Origin: Bolinopsis microptera
Taxonomy: Eukaryota > Ctenophora > Tentaculata > Lobata > Bolinopsidae
NCBI RefSeq assembly: GCF_026151205.1
Contig: NC_087073.1
Span: 12,617,578-12,681,577 of the forward strand
Direction: 5' to 3'
Length of the DNA: 64,000 nucleotides
Positions 21,691 to 36,600 of the stretch are shown here, piece after piece. The translations under genes were made by a program, and so were the position numbers. The notes under the pieces are model-generated. The model was not told the DNA's origin. It ran no database searches and saw only the letters and a program-made list of their open reading frames with translations. The stretch's first letter is position 1, and every line of letters starts with the position of its first letter.

Positions 21691-24600
21691 GTTTGTTACT
21701 TTTCTTACAGTTATAATACCACAAATCTGGGGAGATTGGGTAGTTAGAGGGCGGTGTAACGCTAAAGTGGACAGATTCGTGTCTATGAATACATTTTATG
21801 AACCCTAGCCTTACCACTTTAGATCAGAGGCAGCAGTAACCTCTTGTTTCAATAGATCTCTCATGTGCCTCCAACATGTGCATATTATATGATAATAAAT
21901 TCTGTCTACAGTCCTACACTGCTGCACGGGTGATGGACCAGTTTATCCAATTCTTTACTGTCACATTCCATGATATTCATAAAAATAAAGCTGCTTTTAC
22001 TATCTTTAATACGCTATGTAATATTTATGTGGACACTAATCAGTACTGGAGCCCGATATACCAGACCTGATACTAACTTTAATAGCATAATATCTAATAA
22101 GCTTGCATTCTTCGCATTCCACCTCTTCTACCGATACCAAAGTTACACAGCTGTGGCTACTACAGCGATATTTGCTCACTTAAGAGGAAACGCAACCCTT
22201 ATAATTTGTAGGAACTGCTGCAGCACACACCACATTCAGAGCAAGTGGTATCCAAATGTACTGGCTACCCTGGCATTGGTTAGATATCCCTGGAGAAACG
22301 TCATACCACGGCATAATATGCACCAAATATTATTGCATAATATCATAATTATAAAATTAATGTCCTATTAGCTAATTGGTGTACTAGTAACAATTGGGCG
22401 TTTCCTCAGTTACAGCAACAGTCGTCAGATGACGGCCAGAAGGATAATAATGTGTTGAACTCTCCGACCCACACCCTGGGAAATCTCCAGTTCCGCCCGA
22501 CACACCAGAAATCACCTGCCGGCTCACCCACCACGTACAACACGTAAGTAATAATTAGTGGATCGTGCGGATTTGGGTACTTAGTGAGCCGGGGCCCCGT
22601 GATCTACGATAGTTTGTATCCTTACCGCCTTGTAATTCGGTAATATTCTCTAAAGTTTCTCTTTGTGTGGGCCTCATTTTATACAAAAGTGTTTCTATTA
22701 ATATGGCTTTTCATTCAGAGTACTGGTGAAGTGAAGAGGAATGTAATTCTTTAGTTTTAGGCCGCAACATGTAACAGTAGAAACTGCTCATCTGTACATC
22801 TCTATTCTTTATTCTTCTTAAAGTCGAAACAATAGTAATATTGCGGTAAAACTATGAAGCCACTGGGATGTAATTCAATAGAGCAAACCACTTGAATTCT
22901 GAGTAGGTTACACTTAGTGCGGTAATAAAAGCACTGAGTATATATTACGTAATTCACTGCTCATGCTGGTTTAACTGATTAGTTCGCCGGTCAATGGTAG
23001 ATAAGCATTTCCTTCTTTCCTACTCTTCTTCAGATTTCACGTATTTCACTACTAGTCGCTCCTAGTTGTACCATATAACTGGTATATTTTTATAAGCTGT
23101 TCACTGAAAAGTGGTTCAAGTTGTTGGAAGTTGTCCTTAATTTTAATGAATTACTGTCTGGTTGGGCTGAGCTTGACAGAGCCTTTGAGTTTTAGCTGTT
23201 AAATTTGACTATATAAGCAGGTTACGCAACCACAGTGACTTATAAGGGATGTGAATGGGGAAGCAATTTATAAGACATTATATATCTTTAGCCTTCACTA
23301 CACTTTAGAGTGAAGTGAAACTTCAGCTGTTCTCATTTTACGACACATACGGGAATGCTTGTTGCATAACTACACTCTACAGTAACTACACCTTTTAAGA
23401 ATGAAGGCATCTGCATTCTTATCAAACTAGTCACGCACACAGCATTATGCTACTTTTAAACTACATTAAAATAGGTATCAAAAAACTGAAGCATGGAATT
23501 AGGTTATTTTAGCCAACATTACACGGATAAGTTTGTGGACTGTATGAACGATTACTGAATAACTCAGAAGAAGACAGGTATCATTTTTTATCAACAATTT
23601 CTCTTAAGAATCTTAAACAATTAGAGTTCTGTGAAGTGTGAAGCAACTAGCAATATTCTTCTTAAAACAAATGTGATATGCACATGATAATACATTAAGA
23701 ACCAATAAATATAGCGCTTAGTTTTGTTATAGCGCGTATGAGATTTTGTACATCCATAGAGTTTCGCTGGTTTCGCAACTGAATCGAATTGTGTATGCTT
23801 AAAAGGCGGATGAGAATAATCAGTCATATTAAACAATAATTACATGTGTTATGTCCGTCTATTATAGAAATTGTTTACCTACCACCAGAGGCAAAATGTG
23901 CATGATAAATGTGGATGAAAAATTGGAGTCCGATGTAAATTAAGCTAACTTAACCGAGCGAACGTAAATTTGTACATAGCTAATTAATAGTAAATATGTT
24001 TTTATAGACAACCTAATCACGACAGTAGACTATACTTATGTAATTGGCCGTTCTTATGAAAAGAGTCCCTATAATTATAAACAGCAGTTTAGGTAGTTGA
24101 AGACTGAAACTCTTTACAGGCAACAGTCTGTAGGAAGTCAGCAGAATTCGCCCCAGCAGAAAAAAGAGATCCCTCGCACGCCTGATTCCATAAAGAAATC
24201 CCCCACATCAGTCGTAGTTGCCGGTAAGTTTTGAATGTTCCCGAAAAGCTTCTGCATAAGCAACTCAAGTTGTGCTCATCATCCAAATTCTTAATTTCTG
24301 TCAGTTCTTGCAGATTTGGAAACCCTTCATACGTCAATGAGCAGTTGAGGAATTCAATCGACTTTGACGTAGATGTGATGATTAGATAAACGTTTCCCTC
24401 GAAAATCGAAATATTGACTAAAAATGACTATGAATTTGCTCAGATGAACTGATTTGGCAGAAAGCGTGGAGTACGAAGTTCCCATCCGCTCCCACACACA
24501 GCTATCCCACTCTCGCTAGTTGGGTCATCAAGAGACTCAACAATCGGATAACTGGACGGTGGACTGATATTGCCAGCGGCAGATTCGATCTCGAATGGAA

Positions 24601-27600
24601 GGTACAGTAAAACCCCGATTTACCGGGATCCTTGGGGGAAGGTAAATTCGGCTTATACGCCCGGTAAATCAAAATCCAGGTAAATCAAGTTTTCAATTTA
24701 CACCAGATGTAATATGTAAATGATCTTAACTGGAGATCTGAGAATCCCTCTATCATTTACATGATGTGTCTAGTGCAAATCGGAACCCCGATTCACCTGG
24801 ATTTACGATTTACCGGGATATTAGCCAAATTTACCTTCCCCCAAGAATCTCGGTAAATCAGGGTTTTACTCTACCTTCCTTTCGAGATGGGCTTTACTGT
24901 ATGTATGCTATTAGATTTATTCGTTTCTGGAGAAACGAATAAATCCTCAAGCAGCATTAATTGGTTAATTCATAGCCTGATGTGAAATGCATTAGAAATA
25001 CTAAACTCCTATCGATTACATTCTCAGGAGACAGCAGAATCCTGGTATCACCAAAGACCCAGACGATCCTGTCCCAATGATGCTCCCCATCTTCTTCACA
25101 AAGGTCTCCTGGCTGCCTTTCCCAACCTGATTGAGACCCGCCGGGAGACTATCGCGCGACAGAGCTGTGTCAAGAGAGAGTTCAAGATGCCAGATGACGT
25201 GTGTCAGCAAGTAGCTGCTATTCTCGGTAGGTGGCTGCTAGTGTCTCAGTGCGTGTAGTGTAGATATGTCTAGTTTTGCGAGTGTAGCCCTGGACTGTAC
25301 CCAGTGTGTGACAGCGTAATTACATTTCATGAAATCATCGGGCACATAATATATCCAAAGCTGATATCAGATATAATGCTACACTCGAAATTACATATAA
25401 CATACAATATTACAATGCCGTACGTGCATAAAATTTCTGTCCATTTTGTTGTATGGCTGCATAAGAGGCAGTGTCTGCCGCGAACCCCATGAAGTAGCCC
25501 TGATCTTGCCATGTACTCTCCTCTATCTGACCCGCTAATTAGGCGTGTAGTTGATTTGAGGTCGGTCCAAACTTTACATATTTACCGAGTCTACTCTAGT
25601 AATTTGCCGGGTAAAAGAGATCGACAGACTGCACGTTGAAACTGTGGCTGGAGCAAAATGATTTCATTTTATTAGCTTGTCTGGCGCAAGTGTATATAAT
25701 TTAATTTTATCCGGACTCTGAAGAAATGTCTGAATTGAATTATTTGTATTTCAGAGTCTATTATTAAGAATGGAGGAGTTGCCCCATCAGGTATGTCCAC
25801 TTTACTGTTTATCAATTATATTATTGATTATTTATTAATTAGTTTCTGTCATCAAAACATCAGTTTTAATTATAAACTTATGGCTAGATTGAAGCGTCAC
25901 TGATCATTCTTGGCGAGGATTCATGTTATCTCACAGTTCATATTGCTGCAATTCAGAGATAAACAGAGAATTACAATCTAGTTCGAGATATTCATGAGGC
26001 ATCACAACTTAGCGCAAATGAATTATACTGCAGATGAATGCACAATGTGCACTGCATATGTGCCTGTCCATTTTGAACATTTACCACCGCGGTGATCACC
26101 ATCCAGCAGTTTCTCAAGCTTAAGAATTGTTGAGAAACTTTTTTAAGTTACAGATTTTGCTTGCAGAAAGTTTTTGGTAGTTAAGCAGTCATTGCAAAAT
26201 CTCAGAACTAAAAGAACCTAAAAATATATATCATCCTGTCAGATTCTGCAAGGAATGCACATTCTGCAAGGAATGCACATCATCTTAAGCGACTCAAGTT
26301 GTGATCAGTCCTGTGAGCCACAGAACCATCCAAACATGTCCTTTATTCGGTAGTATCCAAGACGCCCGACTACTGAGGGTACATACTTGATATTAGGGTA
26401 GCAGAATTTATGGTTAGGGCTACAATAAGGGTTAGGGTTATGGTTTCGATAGGCGTTAATCGGGACCGTAACCGTAGTGATAACGCTAACTTTTACTCAA
26501 AGTTGTTATTTATAACGGGATGCTCAAGGTTCATAAAAAGATAAAAGGGTGCTCCTACTTTACAACTACTATACTATAACTAGTACTACTGCTCTAAAAC
26601 TTAAAGCTGCTCTCACTAATGCAGCTTGTACATAAATTTTGCAAAATAAACTAAAACCTTCAATAATTCTGAGTTGTGGCCGTTGGATAGTTTCTCCCCA
26701 CACACGAATCTCTTAAATTAACAGCTTTCTGAACCATGGGGTATATAATTTCAGTTGACTAGGAAGACTAGTTAATAGCAGTTATTTTCGATATTACATT
26801 TCTTGAGGAAGCTAAGCAACAGTCCAAACTGCAAACTCCCAAACACTTATTCGAAAAGGATGCAGATGATTTTCGGAAACTCGCTGGACAATGGACATTT
26901 ATATTGTAAATTTGTAAATTTACCTAAAATTTATTCAGTAATTTGCCAGGCTTTGTCCGGTATAGCTCTAATAAATTAGGAGATAATGATAGATGTCTGT
27001 ACTGCTTAGATCACTCCAAGATTTCATATCAGAACATAGTGACTACGAAAATAGGCCTTTAACTCTTTCTCCAAGCTGGGAACCGTCATTTAGTTTACAA
27101 AATTTGCAATTATGGGCAGTATAGTAGATTTTGTTCAAGACAGTTAAATGTTACTATATATACTAGTATCTGATCCAGTATTACTCTTACTTCAGTCAAT
27201 TCCCGCGCGTTACATGATTATTACTTTTTGATTTCCATTTCTGCATGGCCGCATGGCCCAATGGTTAAGGCGCCTGCCTACGGAGCAGGAGATTCCAGGT
27301 TCGAGTCCTGGTGTGGTCGTTTTTTGACATATACATGCTAGGATGTGTAGTGTGTTAAAAATATTCTCTCTCTGACAGAAAATTAAGTCAAAATGTTATG
27401 GTAAGGAAATAAGAGCCGCAAAACTTGTCGATCTAAGGAAATTTATTTTAACCGCTTATGAACTTGCGTTTCTACACTGCGTTTTATCCAAATGACCGTA
27501 TACAACTTAAGAATATCGTGCTCCTTTGGAGCCAAGTTTATGCAGAAACTCACAACTCTTATACATAAACCACTTTTAGAAAGTTGACAGCTCTCTTTTT

Positions 27601-30600
27601 GGCCAGATCTCTATCTCCAACGTGACAGCTATAATCCACCCCTAGGTTCAACTGGGCCATCTGTTATTGGATAGTGCGCAATTAGGTATCCATAGGCCGC
27701 ATAATATCGTGACCCTGTTGTGTGTATAAAGGAAATAAGTTAGATCATTAACCGATTGGGAGAGAGCTTGGAAATGATCTGTACACTGGAAGCGTTGCGC
27801 CAGTTCGGCATATTCCGGATAATTAAGTAAACATAGCACATGTTACTAGCATAAAGTTGCTCTTTCTTCGTGAAAACCACCTCTAACATTGCGCGCACGC
27901 GAGTTCTTTACTCTTACTGAAGAGAAATTGAATAAGTAAGAGAGTTTCATGTCAAGACTTGTTTTAAACCGCGGCAGTGGTAGAACAAATGACCTGTCTT
28001 TGAAGTTTGAATGTCGAATCTTATGTGCTAATGAATTGTTCTAAAGTGTAATATTTTTAGATTTATTACTAATAAGTCGTTAGAAATGGCATGTTGAACT
28101 GCCTCCGGACCAAGCCGCGCAATTGCAATGAGGCTGATCCACGTTAGTTATGATATCATGACCCAGAATAGAATGTACGTGCTGGTAAACTTATATTATC
28201 ATTATAACTTTGCTCTCGCGAGTGTAACCAAATTTACGAACAAACGACGAGGGAGCCCCTCTATTGTCATCAGAACTATTCACACTCAAAAGGTCGAAGG
28301 CATTTGGGTTAGTCGCAGGATTTAAGTTAGTCCCTTCACATTGACTATTATCTATTCAGGTACATTAAATTTATTCATGCACATTAAATAAGTTATCACG
28401 GTGGGGATGGGGTGCTAAAGGGCTAATATCCGAGAATGTGTTCGCTAATTGTAGGCCATTTCTGATACCTTGAAGTAATAGGACAGAGACAGTTGATACA
28501 CATATTGTACTTTCATCAACCTCCTCAAGCGACCCCGTTTTGTCGTAAACTGGTTTAGAAACGGGGAAAATGAGAATAATGTTGGACACATGGTGGTCAT
28601 GGTTTAAATTCCATGTTACTTCACACAATTTTACTAAAAAGGCTCAAAAAGTGTTTTTGGCAGGGCATATCAAAGGCAAATTAAATGATTATTGAATGCT
28701 GCACATATTATCCAAGCTAGGAATTCATTTGTGTATCCACACGTAGCTTAAAAATACATTTGTGTACTTTACACTGAATGAAACTTAGGGATCAATGTAA
28801 TACGTAGGAACCAACGTACGATGTTTTTTCATCGTTTACGTTTGGATATATTACATCAATTTCATCCCAATTTACAAATAGAAAAATGTTTAAAATAATC
28901 CTTACCCGTTAAGAATGCAAACATCTTAATATGATAACTACTTTCAATATTTGAACCCAAGACCGAAACAAACCTTACAAGCCCTTTTGAAGCAGACACC
29001 GACAATTTACAAAGCGGAATTACGTAGATGTCGAATTATTTTATTCTTAATGAACATCAAAGCCAATCGTAATGGAACCATTGGAGGGTCCTCAAAGCAA
29101 TCCAATTATAAAACAAATGCCCTCTTGTATTCCTCGACTCTTTCCTTGGCTCACGACTCTGGTCGGGAATGTGCCGGCCTCAAAGGTCCACCACTTAAAG
29201 GGTACCAGTCACCAAACAAGTAATCACCTCCCACGATGGTGCCCCCCGTGGTTTTCAAACCAATACTCACAAATAACACCGTTTCAAATACAAGCCTTAA
29301 TTTCAACAGAAAATGCTCCAAAAAAACTTTTATATACCCAACATCTAAGTAAAAGTATGCTATTCGGTGATATCAGGATTTCCTTGAACCTTGTAGGTTA
29401 ACACATATCGACAGAGTACTCAACTCTCTTTAGTGCCCAGGACGAGTATAAGCATATCATCAGACATACTTTATAACCAGAGCCGCTTAAACCTAAACTA
29501 GGAAATAATCCAAAAGCGGTGTAACCTAAAATATACACTCACTGATAATTCATGATGGGCTCAATCTCCAGCGCATATATTTTACTTTGGTAGTATTACT
29601 TTTGTGTTTGAAGTTTAGTTGTCCGCCGGTTTACTATAATCAGCTCCAGATTGCTCGGTTTGTTGATTACACGGAAAACTAAACATTGTAATTAAACGCA
29701 GGTAATAATTGATGTTGGCTTCATGGAACTTTTAAAGAATGGAGACTATTTATGAATCATTATTTTCAACATATCATCACATCGTCCTGGTAGATACATT
29801 TAAAAACTACAATGATGTTTAGTTTTGTCTGGAAAAGGTTATCTAGCCCTCTTGCAAAGTATTTGCACAGTACTCAAGTTTATGACCCTAAAAATGCTCG
29901 GATACACAATGTTATCTGATTAGAGACGTTCCAAGTTTATTTTTGCTGTGATGTATGGTAATAACAGATATATTCAAAATGTCAAATCAGTGTATTTGAT
30001 AACATGAGCTGGAGTTTATCGACGGTAATCATGAACTGTAGTCAAACTTAGCTTACCAGTTACCGTTAGGGTGCCTTTAAAACAGCCTCATAGGACTCCT
30101 ATGAAAACTATTTCTGCAGACTATATTTTATTAACTCTAAAAGAGTCTAATCTCATATAAAGGTCTCCTTCAAGATTAAACAGCCTATTCCCATGTTGGA
30201 TTCAATAAACCTGATTATTATAGACGTTACCATGGTTACATGCCTCAGCCTCTTTGTATTCGACAAAAAAGTTTCATTGTCTACAGTTAAATATTACTAT
30301 AGTATATTGGGAAGTATTAAATCACAATATCTCTCTCACATATATTTTGTTGCATCACGTATCATCATTTCGTATCCTCATTTCGTACATGGAGTAGATT
30401 GCGCTCTCATTTCTCACTGTCAGGGTATGTAAACTGATATTCTATTTTTATAGTTGCTTCGATTTATCTGCTAAAATCTCAGCCTTAGTTACAATTTCTA
30501 CGGTCATGATTATGATACAGCTTTTGGCATGTTGCTTTGAAACGTACAAATTTATGTGCATAATCAAGTGTAAGTGAAACTGACGGTAAGGGTGGTGACT

Positions 30601-33600
30601 ACAGAAATACTCTACAAAAAATGACATAAATTTTAAGTTCACTGTTCAGCACTGCATGCAAGGGCAAACATGCCAGTTCAGTGGCTTCCAAAGCTAATAT
30701 AAGACCCGAAGTATAATTTTCTTTTTGATCCTTATTACCAAATTATTCGTATATAAATGATGCACAGTTGCTGCTGTAGACATGATCCGACCATACGTAT
30801 CGTCTAAGACATGAAATTAAAAACCTGTTATTGCTCGTGATAAACGACTCAGCACGTTTCGAATGTACATATAAAGCTACATCTCGTGCTCGGGGCTGTC
30901 CAATATGAAAATGTTCTCAAACCCTGGCCATTTGAACTGAGACACCTCATTGCATATGAGTTCCACTTTAATCATTCATGTTCATATCGCTCCGTGCTTC
31001 GAACGTAGATTTAGTGGATTTTGAAGGTCTAGTCACGGCCAAGTTTCCCTCATTTAGCCATTAAAGAAGAATGTTGAGCGGGGTCAGTAACCAGTCAGCC
31101 AATTGTGCTGTACTCGTCTTTGTCGAGAAGCGTTGATTAATTGTCATTATTGGGAGGCCGAGGCTGAGATACCAGATCTTGAGTACATTTTGGGGTGTCA
31201 CTTGCCAGCTTTTTTCTCCAGTCAGGAGTTCTCCTTCTCTCTCACACTCAAGTAAACACATAAAGCCCCTGCCAGGGCATACTTTTCTCTTAAAGCACGG
31301 CGCAACAACACTGCGTTTGGAGATTGTCACAAGTTGATAGCCCCATCATTAATAACTTTGTGTTACGTCACATTACGGGCGCAGTGCTAAGACGCAGTGC
31401 CCTGGTTATTGACCTTACCTGTCACTATTTTCTTTTGCGTGTCCCATTTTCCTGAGTGATCCCTATTTCAGAGTCTTACGGAAACATGGTTAGCTATCGC
31501 AGACGATCTGATATCTACTCTGTGGATGATGAAAAGGTAAGGCGTTATTTAGACTCCTCCGCCTTTGCAAGTAATTATGGTTGTTTGATCTTCCGATAAA
31601 GCTCCGATTTGTATGTGGTTAAGCCTCTGAATTTGTAAAATTTGTCTCGTCATCTTGAATTATTTTAAGAGACGAGACATTTACTCCATTTAACATCATT
31701 CATTCTTTCTTACGCAGAGTTACACGCTCTATGCTGATTTATCTTCGCGATTATTGTACACTTTTTGTTGTAAAGCTGTGATTTTACAAATTTATTTCTC
31801 AAACTAACCATAAAACAAGGGTTGAAAATCTCCCAATTATTGTCTTCTACATTGTAAGTTTAACTACAATTTGCTGCCTGGTAATTTTGATGATTGTTTT
31901 TTTTTCGAAGATTCACAAGATTAGACACAAGAAACGACGCATTTATTCCATTTAACCTCAATCATTCTTTCTCTCTTTTACCAGATTATACTTCTGTGAT
32001 AATATCACGAACACGAACACAACTGCGGTAAAAACCACTGAGATTGTGAGTAATTGTTACATGGCTTAATTTCCATAATGGGCCCCCAAAATGGGTGTTA
32101 CACAGACTAATTGCAGCGTACGGAGCTGAGGACGCTACGTACTGAGGATGGCAAGGTTGAGACGGTGCGCGTGCACCCGCTGGTGCCGCGCTGGCCTGAA
32201 GAGTATGTTGATGGGCAGTACTCGGTTTCGAACGAGGTAAGGATAAAGGTAAATATGGGGGAGTAGCTGCGTCACATCTCGAGTCAGTGAGGGTAGGGCT
32301 GTACCATCGTTTGAACTGGATGAAAAAACTCACACGTTTTTCACTTTACAATTTCTTTTTTTTTTGCCTTTTTGCCAAAAAAATTGGGGTTTTGTTTTGA
32401 AAAAAAAAAATTGGAGAGAGTTTCATTTACAAAAAAGCGGGATTTTGTTTTTTTCCAAAAAAAGTTGGGGTTTGCTTTATGCGCATGTTTCCCTTTTCCT
32501 TCGAAAACTGCTATGATATTAATACTACTCTTATAAAATAATGTTCTAATATCTAAACATATTTAGATGTTAGAGCGAAATATTCAAAAATGGACATTAC
32601 CATTTCAGTTTATGTCCCCTCAACAATTTCCTCCAACCATCACACATATTGATAGTGGAAAGATTGTTAACAGCGGTAAGAAGCAGCTTACCGAGCTCCA
32701 TCAGTGGGCTACAAACCTTGAATCTTTCCAGGTGGGAAATAGGAATCGTTTTAAAAATGTAAACCGACTCTAAACCGTCTCTAAACCATATGATCAAGGT
32801 AACCCTCTGATTACGTATTCACTACTTTCTAAAACAGTTGTATATTTCCAGTCCCTATCGGGTGAGGTAAGGAAGGCTCTGTTCACCAACTCCATCACCC
32901 TCCTTCTCCTACTCAAGTTCGCCTTCAAGTCCAGCAAAGCCAGTGCTAAGCAGATCCAGGATGGTGTAAAGAGCTGCTACAACCCGAGCGACTCGGGCTC
33001 TTCTGAGGTAATATTACAGGATTGATCATGTGATTAATAACATAATTAATGTAGAAGTATCGTGGATATGCTGTCCGACCAAATAATGATTAATATTAAA
33101 GTGCAAGTGTATGTTATGCAGCGTATAGTGTTGTGACAATTTAAAACCATGATTTAATGATCCGTTAACTAATGATGGGGAAGGAGGTAAATTTAGAAAG
33201 ATAGCAAACAACCTTTTACAATTCATTCCCATTAGTATAAAATGGGTATAAAATAGCAAAAAATATGTAGGCTACGTAATATGTGAACAACCCTCTCCCT
33301 TTTGGTAAACTACCTTTATTTATCATTTAATTCTGTTTTTATCTAATGGGTATAGGACTGGTAACTATGTAATATAATAGTAGTTTATTTAATAACCTTA
33401 TATGGACACGTTCATTTGAGTTTGAGGATATTGGTAAACAAAAATGATAGCGTTTTCGACGATAGTGGCTTAATTTTGACATCTATTAACCTAGCACGTT
33501 CAGAAGTTCTGAACATTAGCCACGTAACCCATACTCCCATATGCACTGCTCAGAAAGAAAATCTATTGTTGTTAGGCACTATAATGGTTTAAATGTCACA

Positions 33601-36600
33601 TTTTGTGTGACTTAGTTAACTGCAGTTGTCTAATTATCATTCCTTGGTCTGAAATATAGTAGATTAGGTCAATCTAACAATTATGATACAACATTGGTTA
33701 AAGGGCACGGATCGAACGGTTACAAGGCAATATTTGGGTAACTTTGTCACACTCAGAATACCATACCTCTATTCTACTATGAGATGTCCTCAAAAACCTT
33801 TTAACTCATTATTTGATGGTTGATCTACCAATCAAAGCCCTAAAATATGTTGTTTCGAATAGTTAGCTAAAAAGGCACTTGGTTATTGGGAAATGAGGTA
33901 AATTCCGTCACATTATTTGGAATTTTAAATTTTGGGCGAATTATTTATATCTGATTTTGGTTTGAAAGGCGGGAAAACTTTGATGACAATGTAGTTGATG
34001 CAAGTTAAGATCAGTGTTTACATTGTCACAAAAAATGATACGAAATCGTAAATAGGTTAAAAATAATGATTATAGAATGAAATAGTCTCTTATAATAACT
34101 CTTATAATAACTGATGTGACAAAGTAAACATGTCTTGCCCCTATTTGAAGATCTGTATATTCTATGACTCTATTAGCATTCAACATTCTTTGCTATAAAT
34201 GGCTACAGCTAACACTATTAATGCTAAGTACCAAACAACAAGTGGGAGGTGGATCGTTGGTATACCGTTAAATCGATTTAACACCGCAATTCCAGTCGCA
34301 AGCCTGGGACCACTACTAGCATTGTCACAACATCTACAAAGCTGCCATATAGCCTGACTGACAATTTTCTCGACTGACTGACAATGTTTCTTCTTTTCCC
34401 CATTTAGAATACAAAGATTAGTACATTTTAGCTTATGATTAATATTATATTTTTACCTATAGTTTACCTAGATTTCAGACAAAAATCGGTAGAATATTGT
34501 CCAGAACATCAGAGCTCAAGTTTAACAATTTTAGGTTAAATTTGTCAAAATCACTAAAAATGTGACAAAATTGACTTTTCCTGCCCCAACAATTTCAAGA
34601 TAGTGTGTAAAAATTAGCATAGGCTGCTTTATTACCTATATAAATCAATCCAAACTACGAAAAAGATCTGTTAATCTGATGACGATTACCTAACTCTAAT
34701 AGTAACTGATGTGACAAAGTAAACATGTCTTGCCCCTATTTTGAAGATCTATAACTCTATTAGAATTCAGCATTCTTTCAGAAACGATTGGTAGAATATT
34801 GTCTAGAACATCAGGGCTCAAGTTTAACAATTTTAGATTAATTTGTCAAAGACGCTGAAAATGTGACAAAATTAACTTTCCCTGCCCCAAAAATATCAAG
34901 ATAGTGTGTTAAAATTGGCATAGGATGCTTTATTGCCTATACTATATTAATCGATTCAAACTACGAAAAAGATCTGTTAATCTGATGACGATTACCTAAC
35001 TCTTATAATAACTGATAATAATAATAATAATAATAAAGAGTGAAGACGAAATGCACACACTGGTTAATACCACAGCAGAGTTCAGCAGTGACATAAAAAT
35101 GGAATTTGGGCTAGAGAAATGTGCCGTGGTGAAGGTGAAGAAGGGAGCAAGAGCCGCTTTTGAAGGCATCTCCCTACCCACAGGTGAACAGATCCATGAG
35201 TTGGAGGACGACGGCTATAAGTATCTCGGAATACTAGAAGCTAATGATATACTACACAAAGAGATGAAAGCACTGGTTACAAAAGAGTATATCAGAAGAG
35301 TTAAAAAGGTTTTGAAATCCCAGCTTCATGGCAGGAATAGTATACAAGCGATTAACACCTGGGCTGTACCTGTGATAAGATATGGAGCTGGAATTCTCTC
35401 ATGGAATGCTGGGGAGACCAAAGCCTTAGATGTCAAGACCCGGAAACTGATGAGGATACATGGAGCTCACCACCCCCAAGGAGATGTTGATCGGTTATAC
35501 GTCAGCCGTCAACTGGGTGGCCGTGGGCTACATAGTATAGAGGAAGTCGTTAAGAGAGAGGAGAATGCACTCACTACTTATGTGGTGAGAAGTAGAGACC
35601 CAGAACTGATTGCTCTGAAGGACTACTTTGTCAAAGACAAGATACTCTTGGGTGAAGAGATAGAGAAAGATATTGACCGAACACAACGCGAGGAAATCCG
35701 CAAGGAGAAATGGACTGCTAAAGTGATGCACGGACAGTTCCCAAGGCAGATGATGGGTACAGCAGACCCGTTAACCTCTTGGAACTGGCTCACCCAACAA
35801 GATTTGAAGAAGGAGACAGAAGGATTGTTGATAGCAGCCCAAGACCAAGCACTTAGGACTAATTACGTGAAGCACAGGATTGACAAAACACCTGGCTCTT
35901 CTCCCCTCTGCAGACTCTGCAGAAATCATTACGAGACAATAGACCACATACTGAATGGGTGCCCAAAACTTTCACAGACAGAATATAAGTGTCGGCATGA
36001 CAAAGTAGCTGCCGCATTGCACTGGAGTCTGTGCAAGGAATACGGCTTCCCACGCAGTAAAAGGTGGTACGAACACCGGGCAGAGAAGGTGCTGGAGAAC
36101 GGACAAGTCAAGATATTGTGGGACTTCCATGTCCAGTCGGACCACGTTATCGAACACTGTAGACCCGATCTCCTCCTGGTAGACAAGGTAACCAACGCAG
36201 CAACCATCATTGACGTTGCAGTCCCAGGAGATACCCGGATCTTGGATAGAGAACAAGAAAAGATTCTGAAATATCAAGACCTGAAAAGAGAAATTAAGAA
36301 GAACTGGAATTTACGAAAGGTCACAATCGTCCCTGTGGTGATAGGCGCATTAGGAACTATCACCATAAACTTTCGTAAACACCTCGACGCAGTCCACTGC
36401 AATCTGAGCATCTCTAATCTCCAGAAGACAGCTCTGCTTGGATCAGCCAGGATTCTCAGGATGGTCTTAGACATATAATATATTTGAGTGTATAATACAC
36501 TGTAAATACTCTTTTTTTTTAGTTTAATTTTCACTGGGTACTCTAATAAACACTTTTTACCTGGTCCTCTTATTTTTCTTCCCTTGCTATGCAAGCCCTG

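Noticed and set aside
24120-25790. Nuclear-receptor zinc finger in exons 3-6
   Set aside because: The exons have three isolated Cys and no C-x2-C pairs, so no C4 zinc finger can be formed.
28951-29401. Two overlapping open frames of 90-109 residues in the large intron
   Set aside because: Two frames overlap, neither has a recognisable motif, and no splice sites fit the receptor phases.
34996-36594. Minus-strand open frames over the R2/Dong LINE
   Set aside because: Shadows of the plus-strand LINE protein, which has identifiable domains.
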